Source: Micromonospora sp. WMMD1155 (lineage in GTDB: Bacteria; Actinomycetota; Actinomycetes; Mycobacteriales; Micromonosporaceae). Taken from it: a stretch of 64,000 nucleotides of DNA. The notes beneath the pieces are model-generated. The model had not been told where the DNA came from and did not search any database. It saw only the letters and a program-made list of their open reading frames with translations. Below are positions 53,160 through 62,614 of this stretch, in pieces. The stretch lies in assembly GCF_029581275.1 (NCBI RefSeq), contig NZ_CP120742.1, positions 1,462,501 through 1,526,500 of the forward strand. The letters are read 5' to 3'. Position numbers and translations under genes: made by a program. Positions within the stretch are counted from its first letter, which is position 1, and every line of letters begins with the position of its first letter.

Positions 53160-54692
53160 ATGGGCAAGGTCTTCTTCCGTCTGGTTCTCGGTGGCATCGC
53201 CGGGAAGATCCTCGGCCTGCTCCGCGAGGTCCTGTTGGCCGCGCTCTTCGGAGCGGGGCGGGTGGTCGCTGCCAACCGCATCGCGTTGACGGCGACGTTG
53301 ATCCCGATCAACTTCTTCACCGCCGACGCGCTCTCCGCCGGGTTCCTGCCGCTCTACGTGCAGTACCGCCAGGAGCGGCCCTCGATGGCGCAGGTGCTCT
53401 ATCGCGCCGTGCACCTGCTGCTGGGTGTGTTCTCCGTGGTCCTGGCGGTGGCGCTCATCTTCGGTCGGGACCTGTGGGTGGGGCTGCTCGGACCGGGCCT
53501 CGACCCCCACACGGCGGACATCGCCGCGACGATGCTCGGCATCGCCGCGCTGGGCGTACCGTTCTATGTTCTCTACAACCTGTACACCCTGGTCGGCCTC
53601 GCCAACGACGACGTCAGACTGATCAACCTGCGCCCCTCGTGCCAGAGCATCGGGCTGATCCTCGCCACGGTCATCGCCTGGATGACCGGCCACGTGTCGG
53701 TGCTGGCCTGGGGGTTCACCCTCCCGTACATCGTGCTGTGGTGTGTGGGCAGCTACTGGCTTCGACGTCAGGGCTATCTGCGCGAGGCTGACGGGTCGGG
53801 TCCCCACCGCCCGGACCGGACCGCCACCAAGCTGGCTCTGCGGATGTTCTGGCGACGGCTGCGGCCGTTGCTGCTGATTCCGGTGATCCTCCAGGGGTCG
53901 ATCGGCGTCGAGCGGGCCGTCGGGTCGCTGCTCGGTGTGGAGGTGGTCGCGGCCACCGAGTACGCACGGTTCGTGGTCGACTCGGTGATGGCCCTGCTCG
54001 CCGCGCCGCTGGGCCTGGCCGGCCTGGCCTCGTTCGCCCGCATGAAGACGCACGAGGTGGGTGACGGGCTCCGCCGCCTGATCCCACCGGTGATCCTGGT
54101 GGCCATCCCCCTCGCCCTGGTCCTCTCTCTCAACAGCAGGGGAATCGTCACCCTGCTGTACGCCCGGGGCGAGTTCGACAGCCGAGCGGTGGACGTCTCC
54201 TCGGTGCTGTTGCTGGGCTTCGCGCTCGGGATCTGGGCGCACGTGCTCGGCTACACCTTCGTGAAGGTGTTGAACGCCCGGGGGGCGAACTTCAAGGTCG
54301 CGATCGTGATGGCGGTCTCCTTCGGCGTTCCGATCGCCTTCAACCTGCTGCTGTACAAGCACTGGGGTGCTTTCACGATCGGCGCCGCTTCATCCCTCAG
54401 CGGCATCCTGATGTTCCTCATCTCGGCCCGGTTGCTGTCGGTACTGGGCTTCAGCATGCGGCTGATCGCGATCGCGCTGCCCGGTGCGGCTGCCGCGGCC
54501 GTCGCCGGATATCTGTTGGCCGGCTCCGGGCTGCTGCACCTCGTCGCATCGTGCGTGGCGATCCTGCTGGTCTGGATCGGCTACGTGGCGGCCGTGCCCC
54601 AGCTGCGCCGTACGTTCCTGTCGTTCGTCCTGAAGAAGCTCGGTCGCGGAGTCGACGAGACTCCGCAGGACGACCTGGTGGCGATCAAATGA
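53160..54692 (+). CDS. MurJ/Wzx-like lipid-linked oligosaccharide flippase
   Basis: 510 aa with 13-14 membrane helices. The N-terminus (GGIAGKILGLLREVLLAALFGAG) and the MurJ-type Arg-rich first helices match the MVIM/MurJ part of the MOP superfamily. Given its place between glycosyltransferases, a polymerase and an acyltransferase it most likely flips the exopolysaccharide unit rather than lipid II. It starts one base after the previous stop codon. Confidence 0.88.
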   Translation: MGKVFFRLVLGGIAGKILGLLREVLLAALFGAGRVVAANRIALTATLIPINFFTADALSAGFLPLYVQYRQERPSMAQVLYRAVHLLLGVFSVVLAVALIFGRDLWVGLLGPGLDPHTADIAATMLGIAALGVPFYVLYNLYTLVGLANDDVRLINLRPSCQSIGLILATVIAWMTGHVSVLAWGFTLPYIVLWCVGSYWLRRQGYLREADGSGPHRPDRTATKLALRMFWRRLRPLLLIPVILQGSIGVERAVGSLLGVEVVAATEYARFVVDSVMALLAAPLGLAGLASFARMKTHEVGDGLRRLIPPVILVAIPLALVLSLNSRGIVTLLYARGEFDSRAVDVSSVLLLGFALGIWAHVLGYTFVKVLNARGANFKVAIVMAVSFGVPIAFNLLLYKHWGAFTIGAASSLSGILMFLISARLLSVLGFSMRLIAIALPGAAAAAVAGYLLAGSGLLHLVASCVAILLVWIGYVAAVPQLRRTFLSFVLKKLGRGVDETPQDDLVAIK

Positions 54693-54699
54693 GGAGACC

Positions 54700-55959
54700 A
54701 TGACTGGGCAGGCCGGTTTGATGACCGGGGTGGAGGGAGCGCCGGACCGTCCGGCCCCACCGCCCTCGGCTACCCCCGACGTGACGGCCTCCGCGCCTGC
54801 GCAGCGCGCACGCGGCGACCGCCTCTACATCCTCGACCTGCTGCGCTTCTGCGCCGCCATCGCGGTACTCGGCTTCCACGTGTTCGTCGACAACGACAAC
54901 CGCGGTGCCTGGGGTAGGAACGTGGTCGAGATCTTCGGTGAGCCGGTCGTCACCGTGTTCCGGTACGGCTGGATGGGTGTGGAGTTCTTCTTCGTCATCA
55001 GCGGGTTCGTGATCTGTATGAGCTGCTGGGGTCGGTCCGTTGCCGACTTCGCGATCTCGCGGGTCACCCGCCTCATGCCCGCATACGTCTTCGCGGTACT
55101 GGCCACCTCGGCGGCCCTCACGCTGTGGCCGCTCGAGAACGGTCCCCCGCAGCCGTCACACGTCCTCATCAACGCGACGATGCTGCAGACCTTCCTCGGC
55201 ATACCGAACATCGACTCGGTCTACTGGACCCTCTTCGTCGAGCTGAAGTTCTACCTCCTCTTCGCTGTCGTCGTGTGGTTCGGGCTGACCTACAAGCGGG
55301 GCGTGCTCTTCTGCGTGTTGTGGATGACCGCCGCCCTCTACGCCGAGTACTCGCAGGTCAAGCCCCTGATCCAGTTTGTCGAGGCAGGCTTCGCCCCGTA
55401 TTTCGTCGCCGGTATCGCGCTATACCTGATCTATCGGTTCGGTCCGAACCTGGTGGCCTGGGGAATTCTCGGCACGTCGATGGTGATCGGTCTGATCACC
55501 CTCGGGCGCCGGGTGGATGGACAGAACGCCGACCAGCCCGTCGTGTCGTTCGAGGTCGCGCTTCCCGTGATGTTCCTGTTCTTCGCCCTGATGGTGGCGG
55601 TGGCGCTGGGCTGGTTCTCCTGGTTCACGTGGCGCGGCCTGACTGTCATCGGGGCGCTGACCTATCCGGTGTACCTGCTGCACATGCAGTTCAGCCGGAT
55701 CGTGGTTATCCGGTTCCACGACTCGGTGACGCCATGGCTGTTGGTTACCGCTTTCGTGGCCGGGGTGCTTCTGCTCGCGTACCTGACGAACCGGTTCGTG
55801 GAACGGCCACTCGCCGCGATGCTCCGCCGACAGTTGCGCAAGGGTTTCGCGGAGATCAGTACGAAATCGGCGAGCGGAACCTCCGCCGATCGCCGGACGG
55901 CGAACAGTGATCACTATGGCGGCTCGGATTCGTCGGGCGCCGCAAGTCCCGTGGCATGA
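54700..55959 (+). CDS. Acyltransferase family 3 membrane protein
   Basis: 419 aa with ten membrane helices and the acyltransferase-3 signatures LYILDLLRFCAAIAVLGFHV, VEFFFVISGFVICMS and the His in HVLINATMLQTF. GAGGAG precedes the ATG at 54700. It probably O-acetylates the exopolysaccharide sugars. Its C-terminus is a low-complexity cytosolic tail. Confidence 0.9.
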   Translation: MTGQAGLMTGVEGAPDRPAPPPSATPDVTASAPAQRARGDRLYILDLLRFCAAIAVLGFHVFVDNDNRGAWGRNVVEIFGEPVVTVFRYGWMGVEFFFVISGFVICMSCWGRSVADFAISRVTRLMPAYVFAVLATSAALTLWPLENGPPQPSHVLINATMLQTFLGIPNIDSVYWTLFVELKFYLLFAVVVWFGLTYKRGVLFCVLWMTAALYAEYSQVKPLIQFVEAGFAPYFVAGIALYLIYRFGPNLVAWGILGTSMVIGLITLGRRVDGQNADQPVVSFEVALPVMFLFFALMVAVALGWFSWFTWRGLTVIGALTYPVYLLHMQFSRIVVIRFHDSVTPWLLVTAFVAGVLLLAYLTNRFVERPLAAMLRRQLRKGFAEISTKSASGTSADRRTANSDHYGGSDSSGAASPVA

Positions 55960-55969
55960 GGAGCAACCA

Positions 55970-57106
55970 GTGGTAGACAACCTTTCCGCGATCCCCCAAG
56001 CCGGCGCGACAGGCCCACTCGACGCCCTGGCGAGCGCCCGTGTCGCGCTCGTCCACGAGTGGTTCGGGGCGACCGGCGGTTCGGAGAACGTCTTCCGACA
56101 GATCAGCAACCTGCTGCCGGATGCCGAGCGTTTCGTGCTCTGGAAGGACCACGACGCCGTCGAGCCCAACCTGCGGGAGTCGTGGATGGCGCGGACACCG
56201 CTGCGCCGGACGAAGGCAGGGGCGCTGCCGGTGATGCCACTGGTGTGGCGGACCCTCAGCCAGGAGCGGTTCGACCTGGTGATCTCGTCCAGCCACGCGT
56301 TCGCGCACACCGTCCGGCTCGGTACGTCGGAGAGCACCCGCTACCTCAGCTACGTGCACTCCCCCGCGCGGTACATCTGGAGCCCGGACTTCGACGGGCG
56401 TGGCTCCAACCCGATGCTGACGTTGCCGCGACGCGTGTTGCAGACCGCCGACGTCCGGCTCAGCCGTCATGTGAACAGCTATGCCGCGAACTCGGAGGAG
56501 GTGCGGGCCCGCATCGCCCGTTTCTGGCGCAGGGACGCGGTCGTCATCAACCCGCCGGTGGACGTCGACTACTTCGCGGCCGCGCCGGCTGCGGACCAGA
56601 GCCAGTCGCGCGACTACCTGCTCGGGGTGGGGCGGTGGATCCCGTACAAGAACTTCGACCTGATCATCCAGATCGCCGAGGAGGCCGGGCTGCCGGTGGT
56701 GATCGCCGGTTCCGGTCCGGAAGAGGCCGCTCTGCGACGTGCGGCCGAGCGGGTCAGGGTGCCGGTGACGTTCGAGGTGCGTCCGTCGAAGGAGCGTCTG
56801 CGCCAGCTCTACTGGGGTGCGAGGGCGCTGTTGTTCCCCGTGCACGAGGACTTCGGCATCATCCCGGTCGAGGCTCAGGCGTGCGGGACCCCGGTCGTGG
56901 GTCTGCGCCGAGGTGGCCTGCTGGAGACCGTCGTCGACGGGGAGACCGGCTTCCTCATCGACTCCCGGGAGCCGCGTAGCTTCGTTCCGCTGGTGCACCG
57001 GTTGACGGAGCTGTCGCAGGACCGTGTCCGGTCACACGCCAACGGGTTCTCGGAACAGCAGTTCGCGGCGCGGATGACGGCCTGGATCGCCGACGCCGGA
57101 GTCTGA
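55970..57106 (+). CDS. GT4-family glycosyltransferase (last gene of the operon)
   Basis: 378 aa from the GTG at 55970 with GAGGAG upstream; a longer in-frame start at 55907 would overlap the acyltransferase gene and lacks a site. The N-terminus ALVHEWFGATGGSENVF and the donor half LGVGRWIPYKNFDLIIQIAEE, FPVHEDFGIIPVEAQACGTPVVG (EX7E) are typical of GT4 enzymes such as mannosyltransferases. It closes the exopolysaccharide operon; a hairpin follows. Confidence 0.9.
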   Translation: MVDNLSAIPQAGATGPLDALASARVALVHEWFGATGGSENVFRQISNLLPDAERFVLWKDHDAVEPNLRESWMARTPLRRTKAGALPVMPLVWRTLSQERFDLVISSSHAFAHTVRLGTSESTRYLSYVHSPARYIWSPDFDGRGSNPMLTLPRRVLQTADVRLSRHVNSYAANSEEVRARIARFWRRDAVVINPPVDVDYFAAAPAADQSQSRDYLLGVGRWIPYKNFDLIIQIAEEAGLPVVIAGSGPEEAALRRAAERVRVPVTFEVRPSKERLRQLYWGARALLFPVHEDFGIIPVEAQACGTPVVGLRRGGLLETVVDGETGFLIDSREPRSFVPLVHRLTELSQDRVRSHANGFSEQQFAARMTAWIADAGV

Positions 57107-57119
57107 GCGTCACCGGCGA

Positions 57120-57151
57120 CGGATGTGCGTGCCGCAGGGCACGCACATCCG
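57120..57151. terminator. Bidirectional terminator hairpin
   Basis: A perfect 14-bp stem (57120-57133 with 57138-57151) and a 4-base loop between the convergent glycosyltransferase and the proline-rich membrane protein gene. Confidence 0.8.
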
Positions 57152-57159
57152 CGCCGGGC

Positions 57160-58476
57160 CTAGAAGACGAGCACGCCCCGCAGGTAGGTGGCGATGCGAC
57201 GCAGCTGATTCGCCTCCTGCATCGGACCGGTCAGCCGCAGGACGATCTGTCGATCGACGACGCCGTCCGGGCCACCACGGTAGTAGGCGACGACGACCAG
57301 AGCGTGTCGCTGCTCACCGTCGACGTTGAGCAACGTCTCGCCGAGGGTGGTGGACTGACCGGTGCGGATCCACCGCGCGCCCCACGCCTCCTCAGCCATC
57401 CGCATGGCGGTCTGGCGGCGCTCGTCGCACGGCTGAGGACAGTTCCGGACGATCAGCTCACCGCCCATCGTGGATTCCCCCGAGGCCGCCCGGCCGCAGT
57501 TGTACTTGGCGAAGCCCTCGGCCTGACCGGCGATGGTGCAGTTCCAGTCCAGCGGAACCTTGACCGGGAAGCCGAGCCCGTCGAGGTTCGCCAACGTGCG
57601 TACGTTGTCCCGCTCGGTGAACGTCGGCCACTGGGTCGGCCACTTACCGCCCTGCGGCGGTTCGATGCCGGGTGACTGTGGTGGCGTGGCGGGCATCGGC
57701 GGCGGTGCGGGGCTGCTGCTGCCGCCGGCAACGTCCGTGGGCTTGTCGCCCGAGCCCCTCCACAGTGCCAGGCCGCCGGCACCGGCGAGCACCACCAGGA
57801 CCAGCGCGGCGATCCCGATCCAGAGGCCGGTCCGCTGGGGCTTGGGCGCGGACGGGGCGATGCGGCGGACCGGTGAGGTGAACGCGTCGCCGCCCGGCCC
57901 ACTCGTCGGAACGGGGATGGCCGGCGGCGCGGAGGTCACCGCACCTGGTGAGGTGGGTGCGCCGGAGACCGGGTGCGGGGCTGCGGATACCAGTTGGCTG
58001 GGGATCGGCGCGGCCTGCACCGCCCACGGGGCAGGCGGTCCACCGGAGACGGGCTGCGGCGGGGCCGACACGGGAGGCGCGGACACCGCAGGCGGCGCGG
58101 AGAACGGTGGGCCGGACGACGGCGGCGCGGAGGACGGTGGGGCGGAGGTCGGCGGGGCCGTCGTCGGGGCGGGGGTGTAGTCGACACCGAGGGCCCGGAA
58201 CAGCTTCTCCGCGCCGGGGCCGACGTCCGCCGCATAGGCCACCCAGGGGGCGGCGGCGGAGAAGTCGGCGTACGTGTAGGGGGTCGGGTCGGCCGAGCGC
58301 GCCAGCAGGTCGGCTGCCCCGGAGAAGGCTTCGCGCCATCCGGCGGTGGCGGCGACGGTGGCGTCGAGCACCGCCACCGTGACGAACCGGCCCTGCTCGT
58401 CGATGGCTGCCCATGCCTTGCCCACTGGTGACCCGCCGAGAGCGTGGGTGAACCTGTAGGGGCCTTCCGGCTGCAT
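57160..58476 (-). CDS. Proline-rich membrane protein with a kinase-like N-terminus
   Basis: 438 aa from the ATG at 58476, preceded by GGAGGAG; a longer in-frame start at 58596 is not supported. The first ~100 residues (PYRFTHALGGSPVGKAWAAID, VTVAVLDATV) resemble the glycine-rich loop and beta strands of a Ser/Thr kinase N-lobe, but the catalytic lobe is missing. A long Pro/Ser/Ala linker (~105-235) leads to one membrane helix (~250-270) and an extracellular domain with paired Cys (WNCTIAGQAEGFAKYNCG; NCPQPCDER). It is probably a membrane protein with a cytosolic pseudo-kinase fragment; function unknown. Confidence 0.65.
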   Translation of the reverse strand: MQPEGPYRFTHALGGSPVGKAWAAIDEQGRFVTVAVLDATVAATAGWREAFSGAADLLARSADPTPYTYADFSAAAPWVAYAADVGPGAEKLFRALGVDYTPAPTTAPPTSAPPSSAPPSSGPPFSAPPAVSAPPVSAPPQPVSGGPPAPWAVQAAPIPSQLVSAAPHPVSGAPTSPGAVTSAPPAIPVPTSGPGGDAFTSPVRRIAPSAPKPQRTGLWIGIAALVLVVLAGAGGLALWRGSGDKPTDVAGGSSSPAPPPMPATPPQSPGIEPPQGGKWPTQWPTFTERDNVRTLANLDGLGFPVKVPLDWNCTIAGQAEGFAKYNCGRAASGESTMGGELIVRNCPQPCDERRQTAMRMAEEAWGARWIRTGQSTTLGETLLNVDGEQRHALVVVAYYRGGPDGVVDRQIVLRLTGPMQEANQLRRIATYLRGVLVF

Positions 58477-58607
58477 GCGCACTCCTCCGTTGAACCGCCG
58501 TGCGGATAGTACCGACCGCCGTCCAGCGCTCCCGGCCCCGGTTGGCACCCTTCGATGCGGGGGACCACTGCTTGCCTCGTGAAAGTTTCTATGCATAGAG
58601 TCAGCTC

Positions 58608-59459
58608 ATGAATGAAGGAGCTGTCGAGGCACCCGCTGACCGGGTGCTCGACCTGTTCCAGGGTGTGCGGCTCACCCCCACGCAGCGCCGGATCGCGCAC
58701 TGCCTCGTGCAGCACGCCCCCGCCGTGGCGTACCTGTCGGCCGCCGAGGTCGCCGATCTCGCCGGGGTCAGCCAGCCGTCGGTCACCCGGTTCGCCGTCG
58801 CGCTCGGGCACGACGGTTACCCGGCCCTACGCCGTCGGCTGCGTGATCTCACCGCCGGGACACCCGGCGGGTCGACGGACGCCGGCAACGAACTCCAGCA
58901 GGCGGTACGCGCGGAGATGGGCAACCTGGACCGGCTCGCCGGTCAGCTCGCCGACCGGGACCGGATCGCCGAGACCGGGCGGCTGCTCGCCGAGAGCCGC
59001 CCGCTGCCGGTGCTCGGTCTGCGTGCCGCCGCGCCGCTGGCCGCGTACTTCGCCTATTTCGCGGCGAAGGTGCACCCGGACGTCCGCGTGCTCGACGACG
59101 GCGGCAGCCTGCTCACCGACCGGCTGGAGCAGGCGGCCGAGGCCGGAGCGTCCGCCCTGCTGGCGTTCGTCCTGCCCCGCTATCCCCGGGAGACCCTGGA
59201 CGCGCTGCGTGACGCGCGCGCCGCCGGGCTGACCGTGGTGGCGATCACCGACTCACCGGTCAGCCCGGCCACCGAGCACGCCCACGTGGTGCTGCCCGCC
59301 GCGGTCGGCGCGCAGCTCGTGTTCGACCTGCACACCGCACCGATGACCCTGGCCATGGTGCTGTTGCAGGCGATCTGCGACGCCGCGCCGGCCGACACCC
59401 AACGCCGGCTGGAGGCGTTCGAAGCCTCCGCGGCCCGCCGACAGTTGTTCCTCAGATGA
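58608..59459 (+). CDS. MurR/RpiR-family regulator of histidine utilisation
   Basis: 283 aa. The N-terminal RpiR helix-turn-helix is clear ([41 protein letters not shown]), followed by a SIS sugar-isomerase domain (~110-260). It overlaps the start region of hutU by 4 bp upstream of its ATG and is co-directional, so it very likely controls the hut operon. The effector could be a phosphosugar or a histidine catabolite; RpiR control of hut is unusual, since HutC is the common regulator. Confidence 0.88.
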   Translation: MNEGAVEAPADRVLDLFQGVRLTPTQRRIAHCLVQHAPAVAYLSAAEVADLAGVSQPSVTRFAVALGHDGYPALRRRLRDLTAGTPGGSTDAGNELQQAVRAEMGNLDRLAGQLADRDRIAETGRLLAESRPLPVLGLRAAAPLAAYFAYFAAKVHPDVRVLDDGGSLLTDRLEQAAEAGASALLAFVLPRYPRETLDALRDARAAGLTVVAITDSPVSPATEHAHVVLPAAVGAQLVFDLHTAPMTLAMVLLQAICDAAPADTQRRLEAFEASAARRQLFLR

Positions 59460-59476
59460 CCGGAGGAGAAGCAGAG

Positions 59477-61135
59477 ATGACCAAGCCCATCCGTGCCGCA
59501 CGGGGCAGCCGGCTCACCACCCGCGGGTGGCAGCAGGAGGCCGCTCTGCGCATGCTGATGAACAACCTCGATCCCGAGGTGGCCGAGCGCCCCGACGACC
59601 TGGTGGTCTACGGCGGCACCGGGAAGGCGGCGCGGGACTGGCCGTCGTACCACGCGTTGGTCCGCACGCTCACCGACCTGCGCGAGGACGAGACGATGCT
59701 GGTGCAGTCGGGCCGCCCGGTCGGGGTGATGCGCACCCACGAGTGGGCGCCCCGGGTGCTGCTGGCCAACTCCAACCTGGTCGGCGACTGGGCGACCTGG
59801 CCGGAGTTCCGCCGCCTGGAACAGCTCGGCCTGACCATGTACGGGCAGATGACCGCCGGTTCGTGGATCTACATCGGCACCCAGGGCATCCTCCAGGGCA
59901 CCTACGAGACGTTCGCGGCGGTGGCCGCAAAACGGTTCGCCGGCACCCTCGCCGGCACGTTGACGTTGACCGCAGGCTGCGGCGGGATGGGTGGCGCGCA
60001 ACCCCTGGCGGTCACCATGAACGACGGCGTCTGCCTGATCGTGGACGTGGACCGCACCCGGCTCGACCGCCGGGTGCACGACCGCTACCTCGACGAGGTC
60101 GCCGACTCGCTGGACGACGCGGTCGCGCGGGTCCTCGCCGCGAAGCGGGACCGCCGGGCGCTCAGCGTCGGGGTGGTCGGCAACGCCGCCGAGGTCTTCC
60201 CGGAGCTGCTCCGTCGGGGCGTCGAGATCGACATCGTCACCGACCAGACCAGCGCGCACGACCCGCTGGCGTACCTGCCGGTGGGGGTGGAGCTCGCCGA
60301 CGCCCGCGACTACGCGGCGGCGAAGCCGACCGAGTTCACCGACCGGGCCCGGGCGTCGATGGCGAAGCACGTCGAGGCGATGGTCGGCTTCCTCGACGCC
60401 GGGGCCGAGGTGTTCGACTACGGCAACTCGATCCGGGGTGAGGCACAGCTCGGCGGCTACCAGCGGGCGTTCGACTTCCCCGGCTTCGTGCCGGCGTACA
60501 TCAGGCCGTTGTTCTGCGAGGGCAGGGGCCCGTTCCGGTGGGCGGCGCTCTCCGGCGACCCGGCGGACATCGCGGCCACCGACCGGGCGATCCTGGACCT
60601 GTTCCCGGAGAACGAGTCGCTGGCCCGCTGGATCAAGCTCGCCGGTGAGCGAGTCGCCTTCCAGGGCCTGCCGGCCCGGATCTGCTGGCTCGGCCAGGGC
60701 GAACGGGACCGGGCGGGGGTGCGGTTCAACGACATGGTCGCCTCCGGTGAACTCTCCGCGCCGGTGGTGATCGGCCGGGACCACCTGGACACCGGCAGCG
60801 TCGCCAGCCCGTACCGGGAGACCGAGGGCATGGCCGACGGCTCCGACGCGATCGCCGACTGGCCGCTGCTCAACGCCCTGGTCAACACGGCCAGCGGGGC
60901 GTCCTGGGTGTCCATCCACCACGGCGGTGGCGTCGGCATCGGCCGGTCGATCCACGCCGGGCAGGTCTGCGTGGCCGACGGCACCGCCCTGGCCGGTCAG
61001 AAAATCGAGCGGGTGCTCACCAACGACCCGGCGATGGGCGTGATCCGGCACGTCGACGCGGGTTACGACAGCGCCCGCGAGGTCGCCGAGCGCACCGGGG
61101 TCCGCGTCCCGATGGCCGAGGGTGTCGACTCGTGA
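59477..61135 (+). CDS. hutU: Urocanate hydratase
   Basis: 552 aa from the ATG at 59477 with GGAGGAGAAG upstream. Family-typical segments are [51 protein letters not shown] (NAD-binding, with the catalytic Cys region) and [17 protein letters not shown]. Urocanate hydratase converts urocanate to 4-imidazolone-5-propanoate with a tightly bound NAD+. Full length. The stop overlaps the next gene by 4 bp. Confidence 0.96.
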   Translation: MTKPIRAARGSRLTTRGWQQEAALRMLMNNLDPEVAERPDDLVVYGGTGKAARDWPSYHALVRTLTDLREDETMLVQSGRPVGVMRTHEWAPRVLLANSNLVGDWATWPEFRRLEQLGLTMYGQMTAGSWIYIGTQGILQGTYETFAAVAAKRFAGTLAGTLTLTAGCGGMGGAQPLAVTMNDGVCLIVDVDRTRLDRRVHDRYLDEVADSLDDAVARVLAAKRDRRALSVGVVGNAAEVFPELLRRGVEIDIVTDQTSAHDPLAYLPVGVELADARDYAAAKPTEFTDRARASMAKHVEAMVGFLDAGAEVFDYGNSIRGEAQLGGYQRAFDFPGFVPAYIRPLFCEGRGPFRWAALSGDPADIAATDRAILDLFPENESLARWIKLAGERVAFQGLPARICWLGQGERDRAGVRFNDMVASGELSAPVVIGRDHLDTGSVASPYRETEGMADGSDAIADWPLLNALVNTASGASWVSIHHGGGVGIGRSIHAGQVCVADGTALAGQKIERVLTNDPAMGVIRHVDAGYDSAREVAERTGVRVPMAEGVDS

Positions 61136-62334
61136 CGGCCGACCTCTCCGCCCGGTTCCGGGCCCTGTGGGACGAGATCGCGCCGATCGGCCGGGACGCC
61201 GACAGCGGTGGCTATCTGCGGTACGCGTTGACAGCGCCGGAGCTGGAGCTGCGGACCTGGTTCCGCGCGCAGGCCGACCGTCGGGCGATGCCGGTGACCG
61301 AGGACGGCAACGGCAACCTCTTCGCCCACTGGGGTGACCCCGAGGGCGCCGACGCCGTGCTGACCGGCAGCCACTTCGACTCGGTGCCGCACGGCGGGGC
61401 GTACGACGGTCCTCTCGGCATCGTGAGCGCCTTCCTCGCCGTGGACAAACTACGCGCCGCCGGGGTCACCCCGGACCGGCCGCTGGTGCTGGGCGCGTTC
61501 GTGGAGGAGGAGGGGGCGCGCTTCGGCGTACCCTGCCTGGGGTCTCGGCTGCTCACCGGGGCGCTGCCGCCGGAGCGCGCGGCCGGCCTGCGGGACGCGG
61601 CCGGGGTGAGCTTCGCCGACGCGCTCGGCGACCGACCGGCGGGCGCCCGCCCGGAGGTGCTGGGCCGATTCGGCGCCTTCGTGGAGCTGCACGTCGAGCA
61701 GGGCCGCGCGCTCGTCGACACCGACGCGCCGGTCGCGGTGGCCAGCGCGATCTGGCCGCACGGCCGGTGGCGCTTCGACGTGGTCGGGGAGGGCAACCAC
61801 GCGGGTACGACCCGGATGGCCGACCGCCGCGACCCGATGCTCACCTACGCGTTCGCGGTGCTGGCGGCCAACAAGGAGGCCCGGCTGCGCGGCGCGCACG
61901 CCACAGTGGGTCGCGTCGCCGTCGAACCCAACGCCACCAACGCCATCCCGTCGAAAGTGACCGGTTGGCTGGACGCCCGCGCCGCCGACCCGGAGACGCT
62001 GGCCGGCCTGGTCGACACGGTACGCGGCAAGCTCACCGAGCGGGCCCGCCGCGACGGCACGGCGGTGACGGTCACCGAGGAGTCGGCCACCGAGCTGGTC
62101 GCCTTCGACGGTGGGCTGGCCGAGCGCCTGGCCACGCTGCTGGACGCGCCGGTGCTGCCGACCGGTGCGGGGCACGACGCCGGGGTGCTCGCCGGGCATC
62201 TGCCCACCGCGATGCTCTTCGTGCGCAACCCGACCGGGGTCTCGCACTCCCCCGCCGAGGCCGCGAGCGACGACGACTGCGCCGCCGGGGTACGGGCACT
62301 GGCCCGGGTGCTGGAGGAACTGACATGCCGGTAG
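61132..62334 (+). CDS. M20-family amidohydrolase (allantoate/carbamoylase type) of the hut operon
   Basis: 400 aa. Metal ligands of the hydantoinase/carbamoylase group are visible: the His/Asp of [20 protein letters not shown], the EE of [22 protein letters not shown] and the distal His in [15 protein letters not shown]. These enzymes hydrolyse N-carbamoyl or N-formimino amides. In this operon a plausible substrate is N-formyl- or N-formimino-glutamate, which would close the route to glutamate; this is inference. It overlaps hutU by 4 bp. Confidence 0.85.
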   Translation: MTADLSARFRALWDEIAPIGRDADSGGYLRYALTAPELELRTWFRAQADRRAMPVTEDGNGNLFAHWGDPEGADAVLTGSHFDSVPHGGAYDGPLGIVSAFLAVDKLRAAGVTPDRPLVLGAFVEEEGARFGVPCLGSRLLTGALPPERAAGLRDAAGVSFADALGDRPAGARPEVLGRFGAFVELHVEQGRALVDTDAPVAVASAIWPHGRWRFDVVGEGNHAGTTRMADRRDPMLTYAFAVLAANKEARLRGAHATVGRVAVEPNATNAIPSKVTGWLDARAADPETLAGLVDTVRGKLTERARRDGTAVTVTEESATELVAFDGGLAERLATLLDAPVLPTGAGHDAGVLAGHLPTAMLFVRNPTGVSHSPAEAASDDDCAAGVRALARVLEELTCR

Positions 62335-62384
62335 GCGAGGTACGGCGGCTCCGACGCGGCGGGGGTCGACCCCTGGTGGTGCCG

Positions 62385-62604
62385 TCCTTTGGAGCTGATG
62401 TCGCAAACGAATCAGACCGAGGCCCGGCACCGACGCCCACGCCCGGGCCGACGCCCGACTCGGCACCGACGCCCGACTTCGGGCCGACGACCGCGCCCGC
62501 GCCCGCGCTCGGGCCGACGCCAGCGCCCGCGCCGACGACCGCGCCCGGGCCGACGCCCGCGCCGACGCTGCCGCTGATGTCGCAGACGATTCAGCTCCAA
62601 AGGA
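62385..62604. repeat. Composite repeat element before hutF (14-bp inverted ends, internal 22-bp direct repeat)
   Basis: TCCTTTGGAGCTGA (62385-62398) and TCAGCTCCAAAGGA (62591-62604) are perfect 14-bp inverted ends. Next to them 62394-62415 and 62573-62594 are 22-bp direct repeats with two mismatches. The interior is a hexanucleotide array. The right end reads CCAAAGGAGGCGAG and so provides the AGGAGG ribosome binding site of hutF. Confidence 0.8.
62424..62573. repeat. Hexanucleotide tandem array (25 copies, CCGACG/CCCGCG type)
   Basis: Twenty-five consecutive 6-mers, mostly CCGACG, CCCGCG or CCCGAC, occupy the centre of the composite element. One frame reads as a Pro/Ala/Thr-rich peptide, but no start or ribosome binding site supports translation. 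Confidence 0.8.
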
Positions 62605-62614
62605 GGCGAGCGGC

